Assembly: GCA_030411725.1 (NCBI GenBank)
Contig: MU839827.1
Coordinates: 3,851,027-3,915,026, forward strand
Direction of reading: 5' to 3'
Length of the DNA: 64,000 nucleotides
From: Echria macrotheca
Taxonomy: Eukaryota > Ascomycota > Sordariomycetes > Sordariales > Schizotheciaceae
Below, piece after piece: positions 1-11,509 of the stretch. Position 1 is the stretch's first letter. Every line of letters begins with the position of its first letter. The notes below the pieces were generated by a model. That model was not told where the DNA came from and made no database searches. It was given only the letters and a program-made list of their open reading frames with translations. The position numbers and the translations under genes were made by a program.

Positions 1-2066
1 AACTTGAAGTTGTCCACGATGTCCTGCAGAGCGTATTCAGGGAGACAGCTGAATGCCTCTGGTTGAGCTGCTGGAAGGGGGAGTTTGAGTGGCTTGTCTG
101 GTGTGTACTCCGACTGGCTGGCGACGCGTAAAAGCCAGACGGTGACGTACCGCATGAACTGCAGTGACCTGCTCTGCATCTTCTCTTCGAGGAGGACTCC
201 CTCGATCGCAAACTTGTATGCCATCGCTGTCTCCAGGACGGCGACATGCCTCTTCACAGTCTCGTCCAAGAGGCGCAGCTGATCTGGTCGATTAGCCAGT
301 TTCGGCCGCTCCGCCTCCATCAATGCGAGATTCTTGTGGTAATGCTTGATATCCTTCTCCAAGTTCTTCATTTTGGTATTCGCCGCCTCACTTCCGTAGT
401 GGTGCGCTGCGAGAGTCAGGAAGAAGACCTCGGTGATGAAGTTGGATTCTCCCTCCAACTTTTTGGCATAAAAGGCATCCGATTGAGACTGGTCGGCATT
501 GAGCTTGGTCTCATCCTTGATGTCCAGCCTCGGGTTTCTCCGGAAGTAGTTGACATCGATGCGCCCGACCTTGGAGAAGGTGCTATCCATGAAAGGCTCG
601 CAAAGACAATCGAGAATGACTGTTACATTCATCATGAACCCATCCGACGAGACTTCCTTGGGGTCAGGCTGGAGGGCACGTCTTTTGTGGTTGACATTCA
701 TGATATATGCAAACCAGTCGAGGACCTTGTTCTTTGCTTGGGGACTTGCACGGACAAACGCATTGACGATTGTTCGCAGATCCGTCTGGTGAGCAGTCAG
801 GGTCATCTGGAGAGCACTCTGCGATGTCTTGATGCGGCCCTTGTCAAGAGTCCGGGGCCCGGAAAAGTAGACGGTGGTCACATCTGTGTGCAGCGGCGAT
901 AACCGGAAGAAAGGGCCGAGAATTGTGTGCTTCTCAATCCCAGGGGCTGACTGCGCCATTTGGAAGCTGGGGTGCTGGGAGAGTTCATGGAGTAGACGCG
1001 GAAACCTCGAATATGTCAGAAGGGCCTGTGATCAATGTCAGCATTGCTTTTCATCTCCAGTCCCCACCAAAGCCTTACATTGACATATGGCTTATAGTTG
1101 TTGTTCATGGTCAAATTGGCCAGCTTGGCACTGATTTCTACCATTGACTTGGTGAATAATGGAGCGATGGAATCATCCTCATCCATGCGCGCGACTGCCT
1201 CGCCAAAGAAATCCATGCATAACCCGCTTTCGTGTTCCACCTCTCGCAGGAGATACGGTGTCAAAGTATCATGAAGCGCATTCGGTTCTCGGCTATTCAA
1301 AGGAGTCATGATTAGCAGCAATGGTTGACTCGAGACAAGATATGTACCTGTACAGCTCCGGCATGGTGACTGCAAAGATGCAGTTGCTGAAGCACAGCCG
1401 CCTGGCCTCTTTCAACACCTCCTCTTTTTGTGGTGCCGGTCCTCTGAGGAGCTTGATCGCCTTAGTCACACGCTTCCAGCAGGGTAAGAGGTAATCGAAG
1501 AGCGGTTTATCCTGTGTGTATGCCGTGGCAGCTTCCATGATCGCTCCCTCGAGCTTGTCAATGCTAAGCTTCAGCGGCGCCTCTTCTTCGACAAGTTCGT
1601 CGTGTAGGTTGGGTAGATATGTGAGCTTGTGGCCAGCGGCATCGGTCTCGCGGGTCGGGTCGACCGTGATCCGGAAGATGGTGGTGAGTGATCGGTCGGC
1701 GTAGTCCTCGATAGCTTCTTCCCTGGGCGGGATCTGCTTTCGAGGCGGCAAGGTTGCTGAAGCCGGATCAATCTGTGTTGCATCTCGTTTTCTAGAACTG
1801 GTAATAATACCTGATGCCAGGCTTTGCTGGGGCGCCGGTGAGACAGTGATCTTGGGCCGAGCCTCGACAGGAGCCTTCTCCTTGCTGTTCTCGGCAGGCC
1901 CCGGCGAGTCAGAGGGACCGGCGCCTTCGGGCTTCGGCGAGGTCGTCGAGGCAGCTGATGACGGAGGTCCACCAAGCTTCTCCAGCCTCCGACGACGAAT
2001 TTGTTCCATCTTTTCCTGGTCGGGCGCATCTGGCGTCTCCGACGGTGGCTGCTCGTTCGGATCCAT
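1..2066 (-). CDS. ufd2: UFD2-type ubiquitin conjugation factor E4, 5' part of gene (C-terminus off window)
   Basis: U-box E4 enzyme that extends ubiquitin chains on pre-ubiquitinated substrates, working with Cdc48 (family knowledge). Three exons read on the minus strand: 2066-1348, 1292-1079 and 1025-1, giving about 652 residues with the frame still open at the window edge. Both introns (55 and 53 bp) are GT-AG and restore phase. Seen: a low-complexity N-terminus containing an EQIRRRRLEKLGG segment, as in Ufd2/UBE4 proteins, then the Ufd2 core, with MPELYSREPN and LLREVEHESGLCMDFF spanning the first junction and YKPYVNALLTYSRFPRLL across the second. The C-terminal core and the U-box lie to the left of base 1, so catalytic competence cannot be judged. 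The start is the first ATG of the frame (2066-2064). The assignment rests on the core motif series and is strong. Confidence 0.93.
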
Positions 2067-2883
2067 TTTGTGCTGCTAAATGGGTTTGCGGGCTCACAGG
2101 ATGCAGTAAAACGGCAAGTGTAAACTGCAAAAGAAAAAATAAAGGAAGGGAAAGAGGTCCAGCGAGGCTGGCAACGAAGAGAAGCTTCGAAAGATGCCCA
2201 GTGTTGGCGGGGTTGAAGGCAGCTGCGAAGGTGAGCAAGCCAAGCAGTGCTGTGACAGGGCCGTGGATGTTGGGGAATTAACGTGGGGGAGGGACCAACG
2301 CCATCTGATTGGCCGATAAATAGCTTTCGAATCCAAAAGAACTTTAGTGGAGGCAACCGCTCCTGCATTATTAATAGGCCACCTTGTCACTGCAACTACA
2401 GGGCTCATCACTGGAGCTATGGGCTTTGGTGAGCTGCAACACCTAATTGAGCTAGCCCTGAGCACCTTAGAGTCTTAACTGTGGTAGTACGTCTTTGCCA
2501 GCACGACCTGCCAGCACGACCTGCCAGGGCCGTGATTGTTGACTTGCATTTTGCAGTACTGCTTAATTCAGACCGGAAAATCGCTTGCATTATTTGGCAA
2601 TTTGCTACACAGGGGATTTGCAGTAACAGGGCACCTGACTGTTCAACCTCAGGCCTAAATCCCTGAGCTCAGCCATTCACGCTTCAACTGAGAGTCAGGC
2701 CGCAACACAGGGTTACGTTGAACCTATCTGCCTATCTAGTATCATAATTCATGCTTTTTGTCTTGCATCATAAGCCTGTTCCCATGGATGGCAGAGGTCT
2801 CGGTATTCCAGAACGCCATGAAACAAAACCGGGCACCAAAGAAGGCCTGCTTAAGAGGCTGCCTACCCTAGACCGTGAAGTGA
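2067..2883. other. Intergenic, 817 bp, between two minus-strand genes
   Basis: This holds the presumed promoter and 5' leader of ufd2 and the 3' flank of the RING gene. A short tandem duplication of the decamer CCAGCACGAC, with CTG spacing, lies at about 2499-2530. I see no convincing coding sequence or RNA gene. Confidence 0.6.
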
Positions 2884-4458
2884 CTACAGACGAGGAGGGT
2901 TTCGACCATCACTATTCCTCCTCAACGGCAGACCGACATCATTACTGCTGCTGAAGTACCTCCTTGCCTCCTCTTCTCTTCCGCCCGCACTTCCTCCACC
3001 ACCAGAAACACCGCCAGCTACGCCTATGCCCGGCCCAGGGGTGCCCCCGGTGGTTCCGGCGCGCTGCTGCCCGCGGCTCTGCCGCTGCACGTTCATGAGC
3101 CATGTCGTATGCATCCCTAGCACGCCGACTTTGCTGCCCAGCTCGGCAATCTGCTCGTTCAAGCGCATCGTGTCGTTGAGCAGCCTCATAGTGTGATGGC
3201 CGTCCAGCTCCATAATCATCTTCCGCAGGTCCTCCATCCTGCTCTCTATACGCTCGAACTGCGCGAGCATATAGTCCTCGGGCGACTCCCACGTTCCGCC
3301 GTTGTATGACGGTGCCGCGCGGGGGCTGTGGTTGAGATCCAGATCAGGCATAAACGGGGCTGCGCTGGGTATCCCGCCAAAGTGTCCTCCTCCGTCTCGG
3401 CTGCGGTTCTTCTCTTTCTTCTCCGACTTGCGTAGCCTCTCGTCCATGGCCGAAACACGCTCCTTGAGTTCGTTGATGATCATCCTGTCCTCCATCCTAT
3501 CTCTTGCTAGGCGCCCGATGGCCTGGTACACGCAGAGGCCCTGCTCATGCTTCTCAACCACCTCGCGGGGCGCCCACTCAGAACACCCGAATGGCCGCCA
3601 CTTGCATGCAACCATCGTTCTTGGACAGTCCTTGGCCGTGTGCTTCTCCATGCGATGCCGTACCACAATAGCGTTGCAATGACCACATTTGGCCGTATGT
3701 CCCCCGCAGTCGGCGTCATAGTGCTCCTCCAGCCCGGCCACCATCACCTCTTTCCCGCAGTATTGACACGTTGTAAATGTATGGAGACATCCCCGGTCGC
3801 CACGCGCGTCGGCGCGGGCTACTCTCAGGTCACAATCCGGGTCGGGGCAGTGGACCATGGTGTATTCGCAGTACCGTTCATAATGCACCGGGAGCAGCTC
3901 GCGGGCACATATGTAATCACACCCGCGATTTGGACAGCGTACGCGCAGGCGGTCGAGCTGGTCAAGCACGATGCGTGTGTGGCAGACGTCGCGGCTGGCG
4001 TCGAGCGGGGTTCGGTCGATGGGGCAGAGGGGTTGTATCTCGAGAGCACGGTCGAGACAGGAGGCGCAGAAGGTATGGCCACACGGCTTGGTCGTCAGGG
4101 GTAAGTGAAAGGGGGTGCGGCAGATGGGGCACTCGAGGGACTTGTCGACTTCGGTCTCGTAATGCAGGTCTTGGTAGTTGATCGGCAGTAGACACGAACG
4201 GTTCGAGCAAGACGCAGAGCTGTCGCGGCTGGCGGAGCGTGGTCGAGAGGAGGAGCGGGATGGATTCGGCGTGGTTGCTCGGGAGGATTCGGTAGTCGCG
4301 GCCGGGGGTGCCGTGGGTACTCGTGGTGGCGGACTGACTGGCGGTTCGGGGTAGAGATGATGGCGGCCGAGAATGTAGGTCGCCGACGTATTGGCTGGCG
4401 CTGGGACAACCGCGCCTGCGGTCGGCACTCCCTCTTCGGGAGTGTTGGGTGGCGGCAT
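2884..4458 (-). CDS. RING finger / TRAF-type zinc-finger protein with coiled coil
   Basis: Probable RING E3 ubiquitin ligase or scaffold. It is intronless, 524 aa from the ATG at 4458. That start sits in a good context (ACAACA before ATG). The frame stays open upstream to another ATG at 4680, which would add 74 proline-rich residues, so the start is not certain. Seen: a Ser/Arg/Pro-rich N-terminus; a RING at about residues 110-148 (CPIC, then CGHTFCASC, then CPID), whose last zinc ligand is Asp, the C3HC3D form found in TRAF6-like RINGs; TRAF-type Cys/His fingers at about 175-290; a coiled-coil stretch at about 300-340 and another before a Gly-rich tail. No MATH/TRAF-C domain is visible. Substrate and pathway are unknown. 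Confidence 0.85.
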   Translation of the reverse strand: MPPPNTPEEGVPTAGAVVPAPANTSATYILGRHHLYPEPPVSPPPRVPTAPPAATTESSRATTPNPSRSSSRPRSASRDSSASCSNRSCLLPINYQDLHYETEVDKSLECPICRTPFHLPLTTKPCGHTFCASCLDRALEIQPLCPIDRTPLDASRDVCHTRIVLDQLDRLRVRCPNRGCDYICARELLPVHYERYCEYTMVHCPDPDCDLRVARADARGDRGCLHTFTTCQYCGKEVMVAGLEEHYDADCGGHTAKCGHCNAIVVRHRMEKHTAKDCPRTMVACKWRPFGCSEWAPREVVEKHEQGLCVYQAIGRLARDRMEDRMIINELKERVSAMDERLRKSEKKEKNRSRDGGGHFGGIPSAAPFMPDLDLNHSPRAAPSYNGGTWESPEDYMLAQFERIESRMEDLRKMIMELDGHHTMRLLNDTMRLNEQIAELGSKVGVLGMHTTWLMNVQRQSRGQQRAGTTGGTPGPGIGVAGGVSGGGGSAGGREEEARRYFSSSNDVGLPLRRNSDGRNPPRL

Positions 4459-5630
4459 TGTTGCGTTGTGAGGAGGAGATGGAGGTGGGAACCAAGCCTG
4501 GGGTGGATGTGCCCGCCGGGAGTAAGTATGTACTGTTGTAGGGAGAACACGGCCGTTAATCACAGGTGGTGTTGCACACTGTGCGACTAGCGCGGGAATG
4601 TCGGGCGGAATATGACGCAAAGACAGGCCGAGATAAGAGTACAAAGATGTAAAGTTTCGACAGCGAGGGCCGGCTAACATGGAATACAGCTTGAGTTCGT
4701 GCTCATGGTTGAGTTCGATGGCGCTGGGCCGATGCGAGGCTACAGGGCTGAGATGCAGAGCCCGACACTACGCTCGGTAACGACCTAACTAATTGCCCTG
4801 CAGGACAACTCCAGCCGAGGTTGCCGCTATCACTATCACAGCTGGCAGCGATAGGAATCACGTGGCGACGTGTAGTCCAGTCGAGTCTACGGACGAGCAG
4901 TGAGCCGTTATGCGCCAAAACATTTATTTCTTAATTAGGTAGATAGATTCGCCCCCAACTCGAGTGTATTTTTCAACGAATTTGGAAGTAACTAGAGCAT
5001 GTCCCCCAGGTCTGTTGGGATGATGTCGGCTGCTGTCCCTCAAAGACCGAGATCCGGGCCAGATCCGGCAATTGCAACCTCCCCACAAATCTGCCGGTGC
5101 AACGCACTTCCTGGAGATCAGTGGAGAACTGCCAACCTGGTTGCAACACCATGTTCCCCTGACAGAGCCATCCCGCACCTGGCCGATGAGTGGCCAGGAA
5201 GAAGCCGACGTCAAACATGTCAACGTCAACCCCCCAGCACCACCTCGTTTCAACTGGCCCCCATCCAGCGGATCCAGAACCCATGTCGCCCAGTCTCGAA
5301 GAATCTCAGTCGATGGATGGAATGGTTGACTTGTAAAATCCCCGACAAGGAGAAACAACGCGACTCGATGTGTTTCCAGTCAATGGAGCTTCGTAGCACC
5401 AGTCTCAGAATGACACCAGGAAGCTATGTCGCGTACGTGTATTCCTTGCCCCCCGCCACTGCCGTCGTCGATATAAGGCTTGATGCCGAGAGTTGATCGA
5501 CTGCAGCCAAGCCCCCAAGCAAGCCTCTTCGTCCTCCCCCTTTTCGCTGTGTTTTTTTTTGTTCCCCTACGGCCGGTCCGTGATCCCATTCGTCGTATCT
5601 TCTTTTTAGTCGTTTCTCGTCTTCTTCATT
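4459..5630. other. Intergenic, about 1.2 kb, divergent promoter region
   Basis: It separates the RING gene (minus) from the GPI-protein gene (plus), so it should hold both promoters. Short ORFs on either strand show no family resemblance. Pyrimidine-rich sequence just before 5631 looks like a fungal 5' leader. Confidence 0.55.
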
Positions 5631-6551
5631 ATGAAGCCACTCACTATTCTTGTTCTCTCTCTTTCCTCCATGGCGCTTGCCACCCGAGGCGACGATGGGA
5701 ACGACAACGGCAGCGGGAAGGGAGGCGGCAATGGCCAGTCTCACAACAGTACCGGCGTATCGGCCGGGTCACAGTGCCGCCAGCTTGCCCGGCTCACTGA
5801 GCTGACAGCCCTAGTGGCCAACACCACCGCTCTCGAGGAGAAAACAAAAGGGGACGCCGCAAAGGCCGAGGCCCTTAAAGCCAAAGCCGCCGAGGCTACG
5901 AAGCAGCTTGCAACGCTCCAAGCGAACACGACTTTGGTAGCCGAGTGCCAGCAGCGCGCAGGGGCCAACGAGCTCGACGATACCTGCCGCCAGATGCACC
6001 AGCTCGAGCGGCTCGAGAAGATTGCTAACAACGCGACCGCACTGGCCGAGAAGACGGACGGAAATTCCACCAAAGCAGCGGAGATCAAAGCCAAGGCTGA
6101 GAAGGCGGTTACCACCCTGGCTGATATCAGGGCAAACGCAACCGTCACCCAGTTTTGCGCGGCCAAGCAGACCGAGGAGGACTGTAAGGATCTCGCTAAG
6201 CTGCAGAAGTTCGTGGACCAGGCCGGCAAGAATGCCACGGCGACGGGCAAGGCCGCCGAGAAAGCTGCCAAGGCGAAGGAGAGACTCGCGGCGCTGCAGG
6301 CAAACAGCACTCTGGTGGCGGCCTGTGCCGCGAGTGGCACGACATCGGGTGGTTCTGCGAAGCGTATGTCCTCTCTACAAATGGCGCGAGACAAGATCTT
6401 TGCTAACAATATGCTAGCATCGACTGGGGGCTCTGCCGGGAGCAGCAGCAGTTCAGTACCTGTGACGGTCAGCGGCGCAAGCGGTTTGCAGGCATTTGGG
6501 ACTATCGTATCAGTCGGGCTGGCTTTAGTCATGGGTATTGCTCTGCTCTGA
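5631..6551 (+). CDS. Secreted GPI-anchored, cysteine-bounded coiled-coil repeat protein
   Basis: Likely cell-wall or plasma-membrane surface protein. Seen: signal peptide (residues 1-18, cleavage near ALA-TR); a Gly/Asn-rich linker; three Ala/Lys-rich helical repeats each bounded by cysteines (Cys49-Cys106, Cys119-Cys176, Cys185-Cys232) with repeated AN(T/A/S)TLV-type ends; a Ser-rich spacer; and a hydrophobic C-terminal GPI signal. At least eight N-x-S/T sites are present. The frame is open for 306 codons, but GTATGT at 6364 and a gctaac...ctag acceptor ending at 6417 define a 54-bp intron. Removing it deletes an odd Met/Arg-rich insert and joins AKP to STGGSAG, giving 288 aa. Exons are then 5631-6363 and 6418-6551. 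No enzyme motif is visible and I do not recognise a named orthologue. Confidence 0.8.
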   Translation: MKPLTILVLSLSSMALATRGDDGNDNGSGKGGGNGQSHNSTGVSAGSQCRQLARLTELTALVANTTALEEKTKGDAAKAEALKAKAAEATKQLATLQANTTLVAECQQRAGANELDDTCRQMHQLERLEKIANNATALAEKTDGNSTKAAEIKAKAEKAVTTLADIRANATVTQFCAAKQTEEDCKDLAKLQKFVDQAGKNATATGKAAEKAAKAKERLAALQANSTLVAACAASGTTSGGSAKRMSSLQMARDKIFANNMLASTGGSAGSSSSSVPVTVSGASGLQAFGTIVSVGLALVMGIALL

Positions 6552-9500
6552 GGATTTGATGGTCGGGAAGGGGGCTTAGAGGACGGGATGAGACAATGCA
6601 GAGTCATGATAAGAGGTAAAAAGGGTTCTCCCGATGGAAAAGTGGCGATACGGAGGGTTTCCCACTCTGTAGGAAGTGTTCCTATGAACCCCCTCCTCGT
6701 CGCCCACCTATGATGCTTCTTCGCGCACATTTTCCCACACATGTGGTTCTAGACTTGTGGAATCAAACGCTTGATATCTGGCTTGCCAACCATGAGCAAG
6801 AACTAATCGTGGCCAGAACGAGGAATAGGGCACCTGCAATGTGTCTTGTCCGTGAGCTGAGATCTGAGCGACCAAGAGCAATGTCGGCTACCGCCAGCGG
6901 TGTGATGGCATCAACCAGCTGCACTGCGCCCTGAATGAATGACGGGCAGCTCTTAGGCTCCCCTAACAAGGATGGAGACATGTCACACGATGGGAAGACG
7001 ACGGTCTGGTCCATTTTCTTCACAGCCTGACGTGTCTGGCCCGGAAGGGGAAATGTGCTGGCGAACACGGCAGGAGCGGCGGTGCAAATGTGCCAAGCCA
7101 ATCAATGAGCATGGATTTTGCAACCGCCAGCAAAAACTGGACTCGGGCCGGTTTTGTTTTCTGGGATGCAATCCGACAAGATTCTTGTCTAGTGGCAGGA
7201 AAAGCATCAGATCATCCAAAGCTGCCTACCGACGAGGTACATCCCCAGGTATCTAGGGAGGTTCCCAAGGTCACTCGAGAGTCAAGTACATCCCCAGTTA
7301 GGTACATTGAAGGTGTATTTGCAGTACGTACCGGGCTGCTACCTAAGTGTGCAGTGTGACGGCAAGTGCCAGGTCGAGCCGAGCTGGGCGAATGAACGGG
7401 GACAGCACGCTGCTTCAAGTCGAGCCAACCCCGGTGAGCAGAAAAATTAAAGCGGTGCTTTGGAGGGGTGAGCATGTATTCATGTCATCGCGTCCGTCGC
7501 CGCCGGCAGCACCCGACTTTCCCTATTTAGACTAGATCGAACTGTTACAGGGCTTGCAAGGTTGCGATGCGAGCGAAGCCACGCACCCACACACTCGGGG
7601 CCGTGTTTTCGGGTCGCAAGGGGGGATGGGGGAGGGGGAGCATGGGGAGGCCGAACCGTCAGATACATATGGTGCTCCGGGACGCTGTCCGGGAGCAGAG
7701 CACGGACTTCGCTTCTTGGACCGACTGCTGACGCCGCCCGGAAGCGACAAGCAACAAGCAAGACGCGGGCAAGGGGCTCTCCTGCACCCCCAAACCCCGT
7801 GCTGCGAGCCATGATCTTACAGCGTCCAATCATTGATTTACTTTCCGCGGGAGAATGTCTTATCAGTCAGTCAATGTGGTACGAGGGCGGTCAGCCAAGA
7901 ATGGCCGGAGGTACATAGGTACCTCGGTACCTCATTGGGGCTCGAACAAGGTCAAACTCACGAGAAAACTTCAGAGAAAATAGCTTGACGTTGTCTCTCA
8001 GATCTAAATTGAGAGGCGCGGGATAGCGATACTGAACGGGGGCTAGTCGCCGCGCAGAGAAAAGCTCTGCGCGCGACGAGGACATCGTTCTTGCTCTCGC
8101 GTGGTCAAGAGAAACTTTGGTGGGTTGGAAGGAGTAAGCGCGAAAAATAGACGAGATAGCCGCGCTGTGAAGATCTGACTAACCATAACCTGCTAATCTC
8201 ATGCAAGGCATCAACCTTATGCATGGCGCTTGGATGACGCGCTTGTATTGTGTAGCCATTGGTCACTATAAGCGATGCGTTACTATTCCGTATCTGGATT
8301 AGTAGTCCTCCAAGGCCAAGTACCAAGGTCCCATTTCGCCCCTGAAAAGCACGACTGCACCCACCAGAGGCAAAACGAAAACAGCGCATCGCGGAAATAT
8401 TTCCATCAGCTGGCACAATACCATGCATGGCTGGAGTCGATGACTCTCTGTCCCTGTCCCTCCCCGCTTGCGCCTGGGTCGGACCCTTGCTGTGCTGGCA
8501 CCCTGCACGCCTAACCCAGGACCCCCCGCCGCCGTCGTCCGCCCGGCCATCTGGCATCTCTGCCCAGATGTGATCTCGGCCAAGACGAGGAGTCGATTAT
8601 GCGGAAGACACGCTAAGTGGGGCCTACCTGCTTTGCAAACCCTAACCCCCTCTGCTGGTTCCACTTTAAATTAAATCCACCCTCCGGGGGGTGCACCTCC
8701 AAAACAGCGTTGCGCGCAGCCTATAATGCACTTTTACCAAAATACAATCAATTAAAAATCTTTTAACAGGTTGCATCGAATCAGGCTCGGAAAAACGATT
8801 CCGACGATGCTATTTTTTATATATAAATGTGGTTGTCTTTGCATCGCAATTGCAAATTTTCTCCTCGCGAGGACTTCGTCGCGAACAAGTTAGAAAACCG
8901 AGGGTGTAAGTACTTAGTGGGGTTAGTGTATCGAGACTTATCGGGGCTTATCGAGGTGTTTGTGACCGGGCCCCTTGTCTTTTGTCTTCCGCATAAGAGG
9001 GTCCCAAGACGACGCCTTCCACCATTCAAGCCACAATCTAGGCATTACACCAACCACAAACGTCCGGGATTGAAGCATCGAGTGTCTGCGTGCCGGGGGG
9101 GGGGTAATTGTATTGTCACTTGCCCTTCTCTCAATTAATCCATTATGGGTTCTCGGTCCCGTTCAAGATTCTGCCTTTTCTCGATTCCAATGTACAATGC
9201 CATACGGATCCGTTGTTGATGTGTTCCACAAACCTCCGTTATATATGTTGGACCCCGGCTGGGTATGGCGTACATGGAACAATTTTTGGGGGCCTTTTCT
9301 CAGGTTCGAATGTCTGAAGAAACTTCGAAGCTCACCTTTGTGCCCGTTGCCTGTCCGCGTCAGAATCTGGCCAGCTCCGGTGGTGCTCTGGGGGCTACGA
9401 TTGGTGGGACAGTGACGCAGCGCGATGCTCCAGAGGGTGTGAAGCGTTGCCGACTCTACTTTAGTTTTCCTATCCCTCTTTCCTCTGATCAGCTACGTTG

Positions 9501-10229
9501 GAAAGGGAATCATACACTCGACCGAACATAGACCAGAAATGCTCCATCGAGGTTGGACGGTGACGGGCCCATGCCACGAGATTGCGGTGTGTCTGATGTA
9601 CTGCGGTACAAGGGACCTTACCTAATCATGCCCCGCGTCTTCCTGTCCCCTGGGACGGCAGCACACGCCTCGGCCACTCGGCCGCTGTCGTGTCCCGAGA
9701 TACATCCAAGTTGACCGACCTACCAACCGCAGCTTGCACAGACACCTGCGGTACATTAGGTCTTTCTAAGAAGGTACTGAAAATCAGAAGCATCGGTATG
9801 CAGAACCATATGTATGGCGTCTCCTACTTTTATGCTCGTTGCCTTGCTCTGCTGTGCCGTGTCATGTCGATCGGTGTTTAGCGTCAACCGGCTTGCCCGA
9901 CACACATCGAAGGCCATTGATGGAGGACGCCGACAAGGATTCCCAGTCCCCAATGTACCCATGTACCAAGGTACCCAGCACGAGATCCTGCCGAGCCTTG
10001 TGTACACCCACCCGTTGAAACGCCGACGTTTTTTGGATGTGAGTACGCAGGGCCGCAAACCGCTGCGAGGTACTGCCAGAAAGCAACCAGCAAATCACAC
10101 TCCTGCCGCGGCTGACAAGCTGGCCGCAAAACGAGGCCAGCATTTTCAGTCGTCCAAGCTGGGCGCTCCTGCTCCCGCCTTTCGTTGAGCATCGCAGGAG
10201 ATAGCTAATCGACAATAAGGAAGAAAAAA

Positions 10230-10612
10230 ATGGACATGTTTCTGAGGATTGGTATCGTCAACTTTTTCCGAGGTGCCATCAAGGCTAATACCTCGTGGTA
10301 CCGAACCGCCATCGAGCTTTCAGAAGAACTGAAGAAGGTTGCAACCATGACGGTTGACGTCGCACAGCATGCTACCACGCTGGGACGCTCGTTCGCTGTA
10401 ACTACGTGTAGGTACCTACGTACTCTGAGAAGCACGAGAGTTTCCCCGTTCGGCCTAGCCTGAATCCTTCCGTGCGTCCACATTTTCAGGGTCGGCTCCG
10501 GGCCGTGTACATAAAGTTCGGGCGTCGAGGGGACGAGCCCCGGTATAAGACTGCAGCAGCGGTACCACTCCACTGTACCCTGGTGCCGTGCTGCATGATG
10601 GGGTGAGCCACT
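10230..10612 (+). CDS. Weak candidate for a small two-exon gene, unknown
   Basis: An ATG at 10230 opens a frame with fungal-like codon use (many GTC, GCC, ATC), beginning MDMFLRIGIVNFF and continuing through a helical AIELSEELKKVATMTVDV segment. A possible intron runs from GTAACT at 10398 to TTTTCAG at about 10489. It would join to a second open stretch of about 38 codons ending TGA near 10612. The donor is poor, no homologue is recognised, and the unspliced frame ends at 10463. It could be chance or a decayed fragment. Confidence 0.15.
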
Positions 10613-11362
10613 ACTGGCAACTGGACAGGGGGGAAGGGGGGTCGTAGCTAGGACAAAAAGGCACAGGTGAATCAAAGATGCATCGATGACCTGCCAGAGA
10701 AGGTCCGCAGCAGGGGACAGGCAGACGGGGGAGCGGGTGGTAAGACGGGGGGGATGCGTGGGAGAAGGGGGTGTGAAGAAAGGTGGAAGTGGAAAGGGGG
10801 GGTCAATCGCGTTTCCATCCCGGTAACCACAGGGAAGAAGATGCGAAAGGTAGACTCGATTTCATTGAGTGGCACATCCCCAAAATCCTTCGGATGAAAT
10901 CCTAGGTGTTTGTCTCAGTGAGCAGGCAAAGAGTGCCGTGTATGCAAAAATACTTAGGACGGATGATAAAGCAAAAAATAAAGGTCGCAACACAACGCCT
11001 TGTAGTCAGAACCCTGCTCTTCACTCCGCACGTCTCACACACCACTACCGACGGATGCAGCCCAGGCTTGAAAGGTTAGGGGTGGTGGGACGCCACGGAA
11101 ACCTGCAGACCTAGGTACCCCAATTATCCCGAAGTATTATTACCTACCAAGGCAGAGGTACCTCATATTCTTTGGCCGTAGAGGGATAGCAAGGGACAGT
11201 ATGCATCTCATCCGCGGCGCAAGCCTACCCGGCCCATACCTCCTCGTCAAGGGAAAACAGGGTGTTGGGCCGTTGATGAGATGGGTTGCCTGCATCCGAT
11301 GTCTTGCTCAGACACGTCCACTCTGACCGTCCGCCCCGAGGGAATGAGGTTCGCCGCTCGTG

Positions 11363-11369
11363 TATAAAT
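11363..11369 (+). promoter_or_regulatory. TATA-like box before the small gene at 11510
   Basis: TATAAAT lies 147 bp upstream of the ATG at 11510. The spacing is plausible for a fungal core promoter plus leader. This is sequence match only. Confidence 0.3.
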
Positions 11370-11509
11370 CCTGGATGGCCTAGCCCAGACTGTGATCCAC
11401 TTGTCTCGCAAACCTTAAACCACTCGACACTTGTACATCTTCTTGTACCCATCTCCTCTTGGATAACAGTCTATCCCACCGTCGGTGATCAAGAAAGGCT
11501 GTCGATACC

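Larger units (their letters stand above)
6552..11509. other. Gene-poor stretch, about 5 kb
   Basis: No ORF here shows domain resemblance or a persuasive splice structure. It contains scattered palindromic AGGTACCT-like motifs (7910-7933, about 9967-9973, 10408-10421, 11110-11120 and 11157-11164). A TATAAAT at 11363 probably belongs to the small gene at 11510. One weak coding candidate at 10230 is listed separately. The rest looks like ordinary unique intergenic DNA. Confidence 0.5.

Noticed and set aside
8700..8830. AT-rich patch suggesting RIP-mutated repeat
   Set aside because: Too short, and no repeat partner or CpA-to-TpA signature is evident.
10205..10675. 156-codon minus-strand ORF
   Set aside because: Composition is that of a shadow frame, and it overlaps the weak plus-strand candidate.
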